Assembly (NCBI RefSeq): GCF_000421705.1
Contig: NZ_ATXN01000009.1
Span: forward strand, 1 to 58,327
DNA length: 58,327 bases
Source: Brevundimonas naejangsanensis DSM 23858
GTDB taxonomy: Bacteria > Pseudomonadota > Alphaproteobacteria > Caulobacterales > Caulobacteraceae
Direction of reading: 5' to 3'
A program made the translations under genes and the position numbers. This document shows positions 35,876-44,091 of this stretch, in pieces. Position 1 is the stretch's first letter; each line of letters opens with the position of its first letter. Under the pieces are notes generated by a model. That model was given only the letters and a program-made list of their open reading frames with translations, was not told the DNA's origin and did not search any database.

Positions 35876-36961
35876 ATGCGCATTGTTCTGGTCACCGACG
35901 CCTGGGAGCCTCAGGTCAACGGCGTCGTCCGCACCCTGACCCGCACCGTGGCCGAGTGCCGCGCCATGGGGCATGAGGTGGAGGTCATAGAACCCAGCCA
36001 GTTCAAGACCATTCCCTGCCCGACCTATCCGGAAATCCGCCTGGCCCTGGGCGCCGAGGAAGAGATCCGCGAACGCCTGCGCGCCTTCGAGCCTGAGGCC
36101 GTCCACATCGCCACCGAAGGTCCGCTGGGCATCGCCACGCGGCGCATCTGCGTGGAGTGGAAGCTGCCGTTCACGACCAGCTATCACACCAAATTTCCCG
36201 AATACGTCTCGGCCCGTTTCCCGATCCCGGTGCAGGTCGGCTACGCCTATATGAAGTGGTTCCACAAACCGTCAGGGCGACTGATGGTGGCCACCCCGAC
36301 CCTGCGCGACGAACTGGTCGAGCATGGCTTCAAGAACGTCTCGCCGTGGACGCGCGGCGTGGACACCGAGCTGTTCCGCCCCGACCTTGAACCGATCTAC
36401 AAGGAAATGGGCGGCGATGAGTGGCCCCGTCCCTTCTTCCTGAACGTCGGCCGCGTGGCGGTCGAGAAGAATATCGAGACCTTCCTCGGCCTGGACCTGC
36501 CGGGCACCAAGATCGTCGTCGGCGACGGCCCGGCCCGCGCCGAGCTGGAAGAGAAATACCCGGACGCCAAATTCCTCGGCGCCAAGTTCGGGGAGGAGCT
36601 GGCGCGTTGCTTCGCCGATGCCGACGTCTTCGTCTTCCCCAGCTGGACCGACACTTTCGGCCTGGTGATTCTGGAGGCGATGGGCACAGGCACGCCGGTC
36701 GCCGCCTATCCGGCGCACGGGCCGATCGACCTGATCCCCGGCTCGGGCGCCGGCTTCATCGACGACGACCTGAAGACCGCCTGCCTGAAATGCCTCGAGC
36801 TCGACCGCAAGGACGTGCGCGCTTATGCGGAGAAGTTCAGCTGGCGCGCCTCGGCCGAGCAGTTCATCGAGAACCTGCAGCCCTATCCCGAGCCCGCGCG
36901 CGGCCGCTTCTGGCGTCGCCTGCGCCGCGTGGCGCGCCTGAGACGTCGAGCGGCGGCTTAA
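35876..36961 (+). CDS. family 4 glycosyltransferase, GDP-mannose alpha-mannosyltransferase-like
   Basis: This 361-residue GT-B enzyme starts MRIVLVTDAWEPQVNGVVRT, the signature of the MgtA/SqdX/PimB-like group that glycosylates diacylglycerol or phosphoinositide lipids. TSYHTKFPEY, the linker FFLNVGRVAVEKN and the donor site FPSWTDTFGLVILEAMGTGTPV support this. It ends in a basic tail (RRLRRVARLRRRAAA) suited to peripheral membrane binding. ATG at 35876 matches the family start; the frame is open upstream to 35801 without conserved residues. It is convergent with, and overlaps by 4 bases, the TonB-C-domain gene. The 260 bases between it and putA hold divergent promoters and no further gene that I can see. 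Confidence 0.87.
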   Translation: MRIVLVTDAWEPQVNGVVRTLTRTVAECRAMGHEVEVIEPSQFKTIPCPTYPEIRLALGAEEEIRERLRAFEPEAVHIATEGPLGIATRRICVEWKLPFTTSYHTKFPEYVSARFPIPVQVGYAYMKWFHKPSGRLMVATPTLRDELVEHGFKNVSPWTRGVDTELFRPDLEPIYKEMGGDEWPRPFFLNVGRVAVEKNIETFLGLDLPGTKIVVGDGPARAELEEKYPDAKFLGAKFGEELARCFADADVFVFPSWTDTFGLVILEAMGTGTPVAAYPAHGPIDLIPGSGAGFIDDDLKTACLKCLELDRKDVRAYAEKFSWRASAEQFIENLQPYPEPARGRFWRRLRRVARLRRRAAA

Positions 36962-37311
36962 TAATACTCTAGCTGGTAATTCGCAGTGAATGCGATCCGG
37001 GCTTCACTGCCCGAAGGCCCGAGCGTAGCCGTATCGACCCGCGCCTTGCGCGCCGCCATGATTAGCGTCCGACCGAGGCCCGAATCGGGTGGGTTCTCGG
37101 CAGCGATCTGGCACTGATCCACGCGGCCATCAGCCTTGGCTCTACAGATTATGGTCGCTGTGGCCGATTCAAGTCCGCGGCGATAGCGCCAGGGAGAGGT
37201 ATCGACCCGCAGAGGCGCCAGCCAGCGCGGCTCTACAACGCCCTGAGGTGCGGCTGCCCCGTCCGCAAAGGACTGTCCGATAGACAGGGTGAAAAATAAA
37301 AGAGCGAGCAT
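36958..37311 (-). CDS. periplasmic TonB C-terminal-domain-like protein
   Basis: This 117-residue protein has a signal peptide (MLALLFFTLSIGQSFADG, cleavage near residue 16-18) and a single small domain. Its SATATIICRAKADGRVDQCQI and LGRTLIMAARKARVD segments resemble the C-terminal domain of TonB energy transducers. It lacks the proline-rich spacer and a retained membrane anchor, so it is unlikely to energise receptors in the usual way. The start codon and its AGGA lie inside the 3' arm of the hairpin that follows pstS. Its TAA overlaps the stop of the convergent glycosyltransferase. Confidence 0.65.
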   Translation of the reverse strand: MLALLFFTLSIGQSFADGAAAPQGVVEPRWLAPLRVDTSPWRYRRGLESATATIICRAKADGRVDQCQIAAENPPDSGLGRTLIMAARKARVDTATLGPSGSEARIAFTANYQLEYY

Positions 37312-37341
37312 GATCCTGCCTCTGAAACGGCAGGATCATGC
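37308..37341 (-). terminator. hairpin after pstS that contains the next gene's start codon
   Basis: Perfect 13-bp arms GCATGATCCTGCC/GGCAGGATCATGC surround an 8-base loop, followed on the minus strand by TCGCTCTTTTATTTTT. It has the form of an intrinsic terminator, 34 bases after the pstS stop. The 3' arm also carries the AGGA and ATG of the TonB-C-domain gene, and the T-rich tail encodes its hydrophobic signal peptide. It may act as terminator, as translation switch, or both. Confidence 0.75.
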
Positions 37342-37374
37342 AAGGTTGGCCTCAGGCCTACAACCCGCACCGTC

Positions 37375-38445
37375 TCAGTTCGGGCGCGACATGGAGGTCA
37401 TGGCCGAGGCCTTGGCGCGTTCGGCCGCCAGCTGATCGGCGGGCAGCGGCACCAGACCGCGGTCCTGCAGATAGCCGCCACGGCCGGCCGAGCCGTCGGA
37501 CATGAACTCCTGCACGAACTGTTCGAGGCCGGGCGTCACGCCGATATGGGCCTTCTTGACATAGATGTAGAGGCTGCGGGCCAGGGGATAGGAGCCGTCG
37601 GCGATGGTGGCGACCGAGGGGGCCACGCCGTCGATGGTCTCGGCCTTCACCGTGTCCATGTTCTGCTCAAGGAAGGAGAAGCCGAACACGCCCAGCGAGC
37701 CCGGCGTGCGGGTCAGGGTCTGGACGATGGCGTTGTCGTTCTCGCCGGCGTCGATCCAGGCGCCGTCTTCACGCAGGGTGTGGGCCACGGTCTCGAAACG
37801 GGTCTTGTCCTGCTTCTCGATGGCGGCGACAGCCGGGATCAGCTTGGCGCCCGGCGCCATGCCCAGCTCCAGGAAGGCGTCGCGCGTGCCCGAGGTCGGC
37901 GGCGGGCCGTAGACCTGGATGCGGGTGGCCGGCAGGGCCTTGTTGACGTCGTTCCAGGTCTTGGCGGCGTTGGCGCCCAGTTGACCGTCGGCGCCCGGCG
38001 TTTCCTTGGCCAGGGCCTCATAGAGGTCGTTCAGTTCAAGATTGAAGCTGGCGCCGGTGCGGGCGGTGGCGACGACGATGCCATCATAGCCGATTTTCAG
38101 TTCGACGATGTCGGTGACGCCGTTCTCGACGCAGCGGTCGAACTCGCTGGCCTTCATCGGACGCGAGGCGTTGGCGATGTCCGGGGTCGAGGGGCCGATG
38201 CCTGAACAGAAGGCCTGAATGCCGCCGCCGGTGCCCAGGGCCTCGACGCGAGGGGACGATCCGCCGCCGTTGCGGGCGAAGGTTTCCGCCACACGGGTTG
38301 AGAAGGGGAAGACGGTGGAGGAGCCGGCGGCCCAGATGCCCGTTCGGGCCTTCTGCGAACCGGGGGCGCCGCCCTCGTTGTTTCCGCAGGCCGCCAGGGC
38401 CAGCAGGGCGGCCGCGCAGGCCGTGAACTTCAGTGTGCGGATCAT
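37375..38445 (-). CDS. pstS: phosphate ABC transporter substrate-binding lipoprotein
   Basis: This 356-residue PstS-type protein has a lipoprotein signal ending LALAAC (Cys20), so it is anchored at the periplasmic face of the inner membrane or in the outer membrane. Phosphate-site motifs are visible: AAGSSTVFPF, SRPMKASE, the GYDGIVVA strand and GPPPTSGTRDAFLE. It captures inorganic phosphate at low concentration. No pstCAB genes follow in the window. It stands alone behind phnCDE on the same strand, so it either works with distant PstCAB or serves binding and signalling. The ATG follows GGAGAAGG, a Pho-box-like element lies upstream, and a terminator hairpin follows. Confidence 0.93.
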   Translation of the reverse strand: MIRTLKFTACAAALLALAACGNNEGGAPGSQKARTGIWAAGSSTVFPFSTRVAETFARNGGGSSPRVEALGTGGGIQAFCSGIGPSTPDIANASRPMKASEFDRCVENGVTDIVELKIGYDGIVVATARTGASFNLELNDLYEALAKETPGADGQLGANAAKTWNDVNKALPATRIQVYGPPPTSGTRDAFLELGMAPGAKLIPAVAAIEKQDKTRFETVAHTLREDGAWIDAGENDNAIVQTLTRTPGSLGVFGFSFLEQNMDTVKAETIDGVAPSVATIADGSYPLARSLYIYVKKAHIGVTPGLEQFVQEFMSDGSAGRGGYLQDRGLVPLPADQLAAERAKASAMTSMSRPN

Positions 38446-38494
38446 GGCCGGACCTTCTCCAGTCGTCAGTGCACGACGCTTAAAGCAGGAGAAT

Positions 38495-38523
38495 GTGACG
38501 GTCCGGCCAGACCTTTGTGACAG
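38495..38523 (-). promoter_or_regulatory. Pho-box-like element upstream of pstS
   Basis: On the minus strand CTGTCAC (38523-38517) and CCGTCAC (38501-38495) are spaced 22 bases apart, two turns of the 11-base Pho-box period. A poor middle unit, GTCTGGC, lies between them. It sits 50-78 bases before the pstS start, a suitable place for PhoB control. Confidence 0.5.
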
Positions 38524-39342
38524 TCAGAGCAAACGTCGACGCATAGCCTGCGACAGGAAGTCGATCAGGGTCACAGCGACGATGACCACGATGACCACGG
38601 CCGAGACGTCGCGGAAGGCGAAGCCGTTCATGCGGTCGAACAGAACCTGGCCGATGCCGCCCGCGCCGATCAAGCCCAGCACGGTGGCCGAACGGCTGTT
38701 CGATTCGAAGCGGTAGAGGGCGAACGAGGTCCACAGCGGCGCCACCTGGGGGATCACGCCCCAGACGATCTCGTGCAGCTTGGACGCGCCGGTGGCGCGC
38801 ACGCCCTCGACCGGGCCCTTGTCGATCGACTCGACCGCTTCCGAAAACAGCTTGGCCAGAACGCCCGCCGTGTTCAGGGCGATGGCCAGGACGCCCGCTA
38901 GCGGGCCCAGGCCCACGGCGACGACGAACAGCAGACCCATCACCAGGTCGGGGATGGAGCGCAGCATGTTCATGATCCAGCGCACCGGCTGAACCACCCA
39001 GACCGGGGCGATGTTGCGCGCGGCGGCCAGACCCATGGGCACGCCCAGGAAGATGGCCAGGAAGGTGCCCCACAGGGCGATCTGGATCGTCTCCCACATC
39101 TTGGCGACGAACAGGCGCCAGTCGGAGAAGTCCGGACGCAGCAGGTCGGCGGCGAAGGTCTGGATATTGGCCGAGTTGGTGATCAGGCGCGACAGATTGC
39201 CCAGATCGACCGCGTCGATGCTGATCAGCAGCAGGACGGCCAGACCGCCCCAGATCAGGATATCCAGCGCCCAGGCCCCGGCCGATTTGGCGGGCGCCTT
39301 GGGGATGCCGGAGGCGGCGGCGGTAAGCGAAGCGTCGGTCAA
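38524..39342 (-). CDS. phnE: phosphonate/phosphate-type ABC transporter permease
   Basis: This 272-residue permease has about six membrane spans. Its binding-protein-dependent transport motif is SEAVESIDKGPVEGVRATGAS with the EAA-loop residues, and FESNSRSATVLGLIGAGGIG is typical of PhnE. It pairs with PhnC and PhnD to import phosphonate, phosphite or phosphate esters. The start is TTG overlapping the phnD stop (TTGA), with GAGG upstream. No C-P lyase genes are present, so the substrate may be phosphate or phosphite rather than an alkylphosphonate. Confidence 0.93.
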   Translation of the reverse strand: MTDASLTAAASGIPKAPAKSAGAWALDILIWGGLAVLLLISIDAVDLGNLSRLITNSANIQTFAADLLRPDFSDWRLFVAKMWETIQIALWGTFLAIFLGVPMGLAAARNIAPVWVVQPVRWIMNMLRSIPDLVMGLLFVVAVGLGPLAGVLAIALNTAGVLAKLFSEAVESIDKGPVEGVRATGASKLHEIVWGVIPQVAPLWTSFALYRFESNSRSATVLGLIGAGGIGQVLFDRMNGFAFRDVSAVVIVVIVAVTLIDFLSQAMRRRLL

Positions 39343-40349
39343 GGCTGGACCTCGCGCAGACGACGCAGACGTTGCAGCTCGGCCTCGGCGCGCGCAGCGC
39401 CGGCGGCGTCCCCCTTGGCCTTGGCCTCGGTCAGGGTCTGGTCGGCGATCATCTCGCGCACCGGGTTCAGATAGGATTCGTCGGCCGGGTTGAAGCCCGA
39501 ATAGTTCAGGTCCTTCAGGATTTTGCGCTGACGCTCAGCCTCGGCGCCCTCGCCCCGGCCATAGGTCAGGAAGAAGCCGCGGATCTTTTCCTTGATCGCC
39601 GGGTCCAGGTCTTCGCGGATGACGATGCCGGCTTCGGGGATCGGGGGCGAGCGCCAGATCTCCTCGATCTGGGCGGCGATCTGCGGATTGGAGCGGCCGA
39701 TGAAGACGGTGTTGATGGTGTTCGACGTCGCCACCTGCACCAGGCCGTTGGCCACGGCGAAGGAGTTGGCCTGATGGTTGGCCGTGCGCACCGTCTTGAA
39801 GCACTCGTTCGGCACGACGTTGTTGGCGTTGAACAGGAAGGTCATGGGCGCCAGGGTGCCCGAGGTCGACAGGGCGTCGCCGATGCCGAAGTCGTAACGT
39901 TTGCCGCAGGCCAGCACGTCATCCAGCGTGATGCCCGAGCCCTTTTTGACGATCAGGGTCGACTGGTAGGAATCGCGGCCTTCAGGGTCGACGATGCGGG
40001 CGACGACCTCGCCCTTGGAGCGTTCGATCGCCTCGATCGCGGTCTTGGCCGGGAACCAGGCGGCCTGGATCTGATTGCCGCGCATGGCCTCGACCAGCAC
40101 GGTGTAGTTGGACGCGAAATAAGGCTTCACTGGCACGCCGACGGCCTTGGTCATGTCGTCCAGCAGGGGCTGCCACAGCGGGCCGGAGGACGCCTGCCCC
40201 TCGGCCGGAAGGATGGCGAAGCTGATCTCGGACGGAGCGCCCTTGGCGGCGCCCGCCTTGTCGCCCTGGCCGCACGCGGCGAGGCTGACGGCCAGGGCCG
40301 CGCCGGCGGCCAGGCCCAGCATCCGGCGGGTCAGTTTGGAATGGGTCAT
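39339..40349 (-). CDS. phnD: phosphate/phosphite/phosphonate ABC transporter substrate-binding lipoprotein
   Basis: This 336-residue PhnD-family protein has a lipoprotein signal ending SLAAC (Cys26). The domain starts EISFAILPAEGQASS and has the family loops YFASNYTVLVEAMRGNQIQ, the ASPWFGPK-like AAWFPAKTAIEAIERS, and TSGTLAPMTFLF that line the ligand cleft. It delivers phosphonate-type or inorganic phosphorus oxyanions to PhnE/PhnC. It overlaps phnC and phnE by 4 bases each. Ligand identity cannot be settled from the sequence. Confidence 0.93.
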   Translation of the reverse strand: MTHSKLTRRMLGLAAGAALAVSLAACGQGDKAGAAKGAPSEISFAILPAEGQASSGPLWQPLLDDMTKAVGVPVKPYFASNYTVLVEAMRGNQIQAAWFPAKTAIEAIERSKGEVVARIVDPEGRDSYQSTLIVKKGSGITLDDVLACGKRYDFGIGDALSTSGTLAPMTFLFNANNVVPNECFKTVRTANHQANSFAVANGLVQVATSNTINTVFIGRSNPQIAAQIEEIWRSPPIPEAGIVIREDLDPAIKEKIRGFFLTYGRGEGAEAERQRKILKDLNYSGFNPADESYLNPVREMIADQTLTEAKAKGDAAGAARAEAELQRLRRLREVQP

Positions 40350-41140
40350 GCCTTGGCTTCCCAGAACGCGTCCTCGTATTCGGGACCGTAGATTTCAATC
40401 AGGCGCTTGGTGTCCAGCCCGGTCGAGGGCCCGTCATAAACCACCTTGCCCTTCTGCAGGGCGACGACGCGGTCGCAGTAGCGGATGGCGTAGTCCACCT
40501 GGTGCAGGGTGACGATGACGCCCAGGCCGTCGCGCTTGTTCAGCTCGACCAGCAGCTCCATCACCTTGCGGGCCGACACCGGGTCCAGCGAAGCGACGGG
40601 TTCGTCGGCCAGAATGGCCTTGGCGCCCTGGACCAGGGCGCGGGCGATGGCGCCGCGCTGCTGCTGACCGCCGGACAGGGTGTTGGCGCGCTGAGCGGCG
40701 TATTCGGACACGCCGACGCGGTGCAGGGCCGCCATGGCCTTGTCCTTGTCCGCGCCCGGCCAGACGCCGAACAGGCCGCGCCACGACGGCAGACGGCCGA
40801 GCGCGCCCAGCATGACGTTGGAGAACAGGCTCAGCCGACCCACCAGGTTGAACTGCTGGAAGATCATGCCCAGCCGTCCGCGCGCGCGGCGGACGGCGCC
40901 CGTGACGCGGCCGTTCTGCTGAACGACATCGCCGAAAACCGAGATGGTCCCGCCGGGATCGATCGGGTGCAGACCCGTGATCGACCGCAGCAGGGTGGAC
41001 TTGCCCGAACCCGAAGGACCGATCAGGGCGACCATTTCACCGGCGCCGACCTCGACGGACACGCCGTCGAGCGCCTTTCTGGCCCCGTAGGTCTTCGAGA
41101 CGTCGCGGACAGAGGCGACGGCGGCTGTTGAAGAACTCAT
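40346..41140 (-). CDS. phnC: phosphonate-type ABC transporter ATP-binding protein
   Basis: This 264-residue ABC ATPase has Walker A GPSGSGKST, a Q-loop in FQQFNLVGRLSLFSNVM, signature LSGGQQQR, Walker B ILADEPVASLD and H-loop VTLHQVD. The NLVGRLSVxxNVLxG-type Q-loop region and the LFGVWPGADKDKAM insertion are PhnC features. It is the first gene of phnCDE. ATG at 41140 gives the start MSSSTAAVASVRDVSKTYG; the frame is open to 41203 but that stretch is not family-like. The 110 bases up to the DUF2254 gene contain no convincing Pho box. Confidence 0.93.
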   Translation of the reverse strand: MSSSTAAVASVRDVSKTYGARKALDGVSVEVGAGEMVALIGPSGSGKSTLLRSITGLHPIDPGGTISVFGDVVQQNGRVTGAVRRARGRLGMIFQQFNLVGRLSLFSNVMLGALGRLPSWRGLFGVWPGADKDKAMAALHRVGVSEYAAQRANTLSGGQQQRGAIARALVQGAKAILADEPVASLDPVSARKVMELLVELNKRDGLGVIVTLHQVDYAIRYCDRVVALQKGKVVYDGPSTGLDTKRLIEIYGPEYEDAFWEAKA

Positions 41141-41250
41141 GAACCCATGGATGAGGTTGCGACAAAGGGGGCGCCGCATGACGCGAGATGGGCGCAAGGG
41201 CAAGTCTTAATGGCATGTCTGCGTCGATTACGTCCAGTGGGTGAGCCTTT

Positions 41251-42483
41251 TCAGCACGGCGCCTCCGCCTCGAAAGCCGCGCGTTCGACCGGATCGTCCA
41301 GCCGCCGCAGCGCTGCCTCGCGGCCCCAGCGGACCGTCTGCGCCGCCGCCTGACCCAGGGCGCCGTCGCGGGTGGACAGAACCGCCAGCGTCTTCTGAAC
41401 CTTCACCGCCACCGAAACATCGGCCGAGCCGTAGCGGATGATGGGCGCATAGAAGTCCTCGACCATGTCGCGGGCCGATACGGCGGCGATGAACAGGCGA
41501 TCGAGCTGGCCGCTGTCGCCTTCGGCCGCCTGACAGGTCATGGCCCAGTCGTCCAGCAGGCGGGCCCCGGCGCCGATGACCTGAATGGCCGTGCCCGGAT
41601 CATTGATGCCCGGCGACAGCGCCTTGCCCGCGATCTCGCCCAGAACGATCAGCCCATAGCGGGGGTCCTGATCAAAGGTGCGGTCGGCCTCAAGGGTGAA
41701 GGCGTCGCGATAGGTCTTCAGCCGGTCTTCATCAGGCCGATCCCCCGACAGCCGGGCCAGGGGCTGGCCGCGCATCATGAAGGCGCCGGGGCGCACCAGG
41801 ATCTCGACCTGACGATCGTCCGCCTCGGCCAGCGCCTGCAACAGGCGCACGTCGATGTTCTGGACATGCCCGGCCGCCGCGCAATCCAGTTCGACGCCGT
41901 CAACGACCCGCCCTTCGCGTCCGCCCAGACGCGGCGAGCGGGCATAGGCCTGCATGGCGGCGGCGGTGCGGGCCTCGACCTGGGCGATGGTGTGGCCCAG
42001 ACGCGCCAGACTGGTCAGGCGGCTGACCCAGGACAACAGGCGGAAGGCGACCAGAGCCACCACGGCCAGACTCAGAATGAAAAGGATCGCCCGACCGCCC
42101 GGCCCGTAATATTCGGCGTTGATCGCCGTCACCCCGACCACGGAATAGAGAAAGGCGCCGACGAAGGTGGACAGCGACTTCTGGGTGCTTTCATCCCCCG
42201 TCACCAGCGCCGCCGCCCGCGGCGTCGCCGAGGAGGAGACGCTGGTGTAGGCCGTCACCATCGCCCCCAGGGAGAAGGTCGCCACCGCCAGCAGGCTGGA
42301 CGCCAGAATGGTCAGCACCGCCTCCACCGAGGAGCCGCCCAGACGGTCAGCCAATGCGTCCGGCACATAGTCAGCGCCGAGCGCGGCCAGCAGAGCCGCC
42401 AGCACGCCGAAAAGCGCATAGAGGCTGGCGCGCCACCACAGCTGGCGCGACGCCCGTCGAATCAGAAACAGCCAGCGGTTCAT
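41251..42483 (-). CDS. DUF2254-family membrane protein
   Basis: This 410-residue predicted inner-membrane protein has about four hydrophobic segments in its first ~150 residues (YALFGVLAALLAALGADYV, ILASSLLAVATFSLGAMVTA, FVGAFLYSVVGVTAI, AILFILSLAVVALVAFRLL) and a cytoplasmic domain after them. ATPRAA, DPGTAIQVI and the SARDMVEDFYAPIIRYG segment are typical of DUF2254 proteins, whose function is unknown. ATG at 42483 follows GGAGG at 8 bases. It is divergent from the ornithine decarboxylase gene. The 219 bases between them carry both promoters and, near 42652, a short GTAGG/CCTAC inverted repeat. Confidence 0.85.
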   Translation of the reverse strand: MNRWLFLIRRASRQLWWRASLYALFGVLAALLAALGADYVPDALADRLGGSSVEAVLTILASSLLAVATFSLGAMVTAYTSVSSSATPRAAALVTGDESTQKSLSTFVGAFLYSVVGVTAINAEYYGPGGRAILFILSLAVVALVAFRLLSWVSRLTSLARLGHTIAQVEARTAAAMQAYARSPRLGGREGRVVDGVELDCAAAGHVQNIDVRLLQALAEADDRQVEILVRPGAFMMRGQPLARLSGDRPDEDRLKTYRDAFTLEADRTFDQDPRYGLIVLGEIAGKALSPGINDPGTAIQVIGAGARLLDDWAMTCQAAEGDSGQLDRLFIAAVSARDMVEDFYAPIIRYGSADVSVAVKVQKTLAVLSTRDGALGQAAAQTVRWGREAALRRLDDPVERAAFEAEAPC

Positions 42484-42702
42484 GCCCACGCCTCCCGCAC
42501 CGCCCAACGCACGGGCGCCGTGCGGGTTGCCGCAGCCGGGCGTGCGACGCGACGCCGCCCCGGATCGAGGACCCGCCGCAATTTTTCCGCTTTACATGAC
42601 AGTCCAATGCCCCCATATCGCGCGTTCCGGCGGACCCCGTAGGTCCTACTTGCGCCGCTAACGCCGGGTCTGGGTTTAACAATCATCAGGGGGTTACGTG
42701 AG

Positions 42703-43965
42703 TTGCACACGTACCAGCTTCCCCTGGACCTGGTCCGTCAGCGGTCCCCGGAGCGTCCGGTCGCACTCGTGCGTCCCCGCTCCGTTGCCGTAGCGGCGCA
42801 GTGGTTCCAGGATAATCTGAAAGCCGACGTCTTCTATGCAGTGAAGGCGAACCCTTCGCGCTGGGTCATCGAGACCCTTGTCGAACAGGGCGTCAACGCC
42901 TTCGACGTCGCGTCCCTGGCCGAGATCGAACTGGTTCGGTCGGTCAGCCCCAACGCACGTCTGGCCTTCATGCACCCGGTCAAGAGCCGCGGCGCCATCC
43001 GTGCGGCCTATGCCGACCACGGCGTGCGCACCTTCGTGCTCGACAGCCATGACGAACTGAACAAGATCCTCGAGGCCACCGGCCACGCCGAGGATCTGAA
43101 CCTGATCGTGCGCATGGGCGTGTCGGCCGACGGCGCCGCCTATTCGCTGTCGGGCAAGTTCGGCGTCACCCCGGATCAGGCCCCCGCCCTGCTGCTGGCC
43201 ACGCGCCAGGCGGTCCAGGACGGCCTGATGGGCGTGTCGTTCCACGTCGGTTCGCAGTGCATGCGCCCCTCGGCCTATGAGGCGGCGATGACCCAGGTCG
43301 GCCGCGCCATCAAGAAGGCGGGCGTCTTCGTCGATATCGTCGATGTCGGCGGCGGCTTCCCGTCGGTCTATCCGGGCATGGTCCCGCCGGACCTGAGCGA
43401 ATACGCCGACGCCATCCATCGCGGCTTCAACGAGATGCCGGTGTCGGAAACGACCGAGCTGTGGTGCGAGCCCGGCCGGGCGCTGGTGGCGGAATCGTCG
43501 TCGGTGCTGTGCCGCGTGGACCTGCGCAAGGGCGACGCCCTTTATCTGAACGACGGGTCGTACGGCTCGCTGTTCGACGCCACCCACTCGCGCTGGCCCT
43601 TCCCGACCAAACTGGTCCGGGACGGTGAATCCTCGTCGGAGCTGAAGCCCTTCCGCTTCTATGGTCCGACCTGCGACAGCATCGACCACATGCCGGGCCC
43701 GTTCTGGCTGCCCGCCGATGTGCAGGAAGGCGACTTCATCGAGATCGGCATGCTGGGCGCCTATGGCGTGGCCATGACGACGGGCTTCAACGGCTATGGC
43801 GAGCATGACATCGCCGTGGTCGAGGACGCTCCGATGGGTTCGATGTACGGCCTGGCGCCGCGATCCATCCCGACCGTGCGCACCACGGCCGAGGAGAACG
43901 CCCGCAAGGTCGTCCGCCTGTCGCGTCCCAAGGGCAAGGCGGGCCAGCGCAAGCGCAAGCGCTGA
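42703..43965 (+). CDS. ornithine/lysine decarboxylase, alanine-racemase fold
   Basis: This PLP enzyme of 420 residues belongs to fold type III, group IV decarboxylases. It has the Schiff-base lysine Lys48 in FYAVKANPS, the phosphate-binding DVGGGFPSVYPG, the catalytic cysteine in YGPTCDSIDHM and a C-terminal GAYGVAMTTGFNGYG. It should make putrescine from ornithine (or cadaverine from lysine). The chain ends in a strongly basic tail, RPKGKAGQRKRKR, beyond the usual family end. The start is TTG, about 10 bases after AGGGGG. It precedes the deoxyhypusine-synthase-like gene, as in other Alphaproteobacteria that make (homo)spermidine. Terminator-like hairpins separate the two. Confidence 0.9.
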   Translation: MHTYQLPLDLVRQRSPERPVALVRPRSVAVAAQWFQDNLKADVFYAVKANPSRWVIETLVEQGVNAFDVASLAEIELVRSVSPNARLAFMHPVKSRGAIRAAYADHGVRTFVLDSHDELNKILEATGHAEDLNLIVRMGVSADGAAYSLSGKFGVTPDQAPALLLATRQAVQDGLMGVSFHVGSQCMRPSAYEAAMTQVGRAIKKAGVFVDIVDVGGGFPSVYPGMVPPDLSEYADAIHRGFNEMPVSETTELWCEPGRALVAESSSVLCRVDLRKGDALYLNDGSYGSLFDATHSRWPFPTKLVRDGESSSELKPFRFYGPTCDSIDHMPGPFWLPADVQEGDFIEIGMLGAYGVAMTTGFNGYGEHDIAVVEDAPMGSMYGLAPRSIPTVRTTAEENARKVVRLSRPKGKAGQRKRKR

Positions 43966-43978
43966 TCCATCACATCAC

Positions 43979-44045
43979 GCCTTGAACTGAAAAATGTCTC
44001 AAGGCTTTGGTACAAGCAGCGGCCCGTCGCTCCGTCCGGGCCGCT
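43979..44045 (+). terminator. two tandem hairpins after the ornithine decarboxylase gene
   Basis: The first hairpin has arms GCCTTGA/TCAAGGC (43979-44005, loop 13) followed by TTTGG. The second has arms AGCGGCCCG/CGGGCCGCT (44018-44045, loop 10) followed by GTTCCTTATT. Together they should separate the transcript from the next gene, although the downstream gene may still be reached by read-through. Confidence 0.6.
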
Positions 44046-44091
44046 GTTCCTTATTGACGACGGGCGCTCAAATCCGAGGGAAACCGCTGAA

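Noticed and set aside
37375..41140. A C-P lyase phosphonate degradation cluster
   Set aside because: Only transporter genes and pstS are present. No phnG-M, phnX or other catabolic gene was found in the window.
41141..41250. A Pho box upstream of phnC
   Set aside because: A single ATGACGC-like unit occurs near 41178 but no partner at 11- or 22-base spacing.
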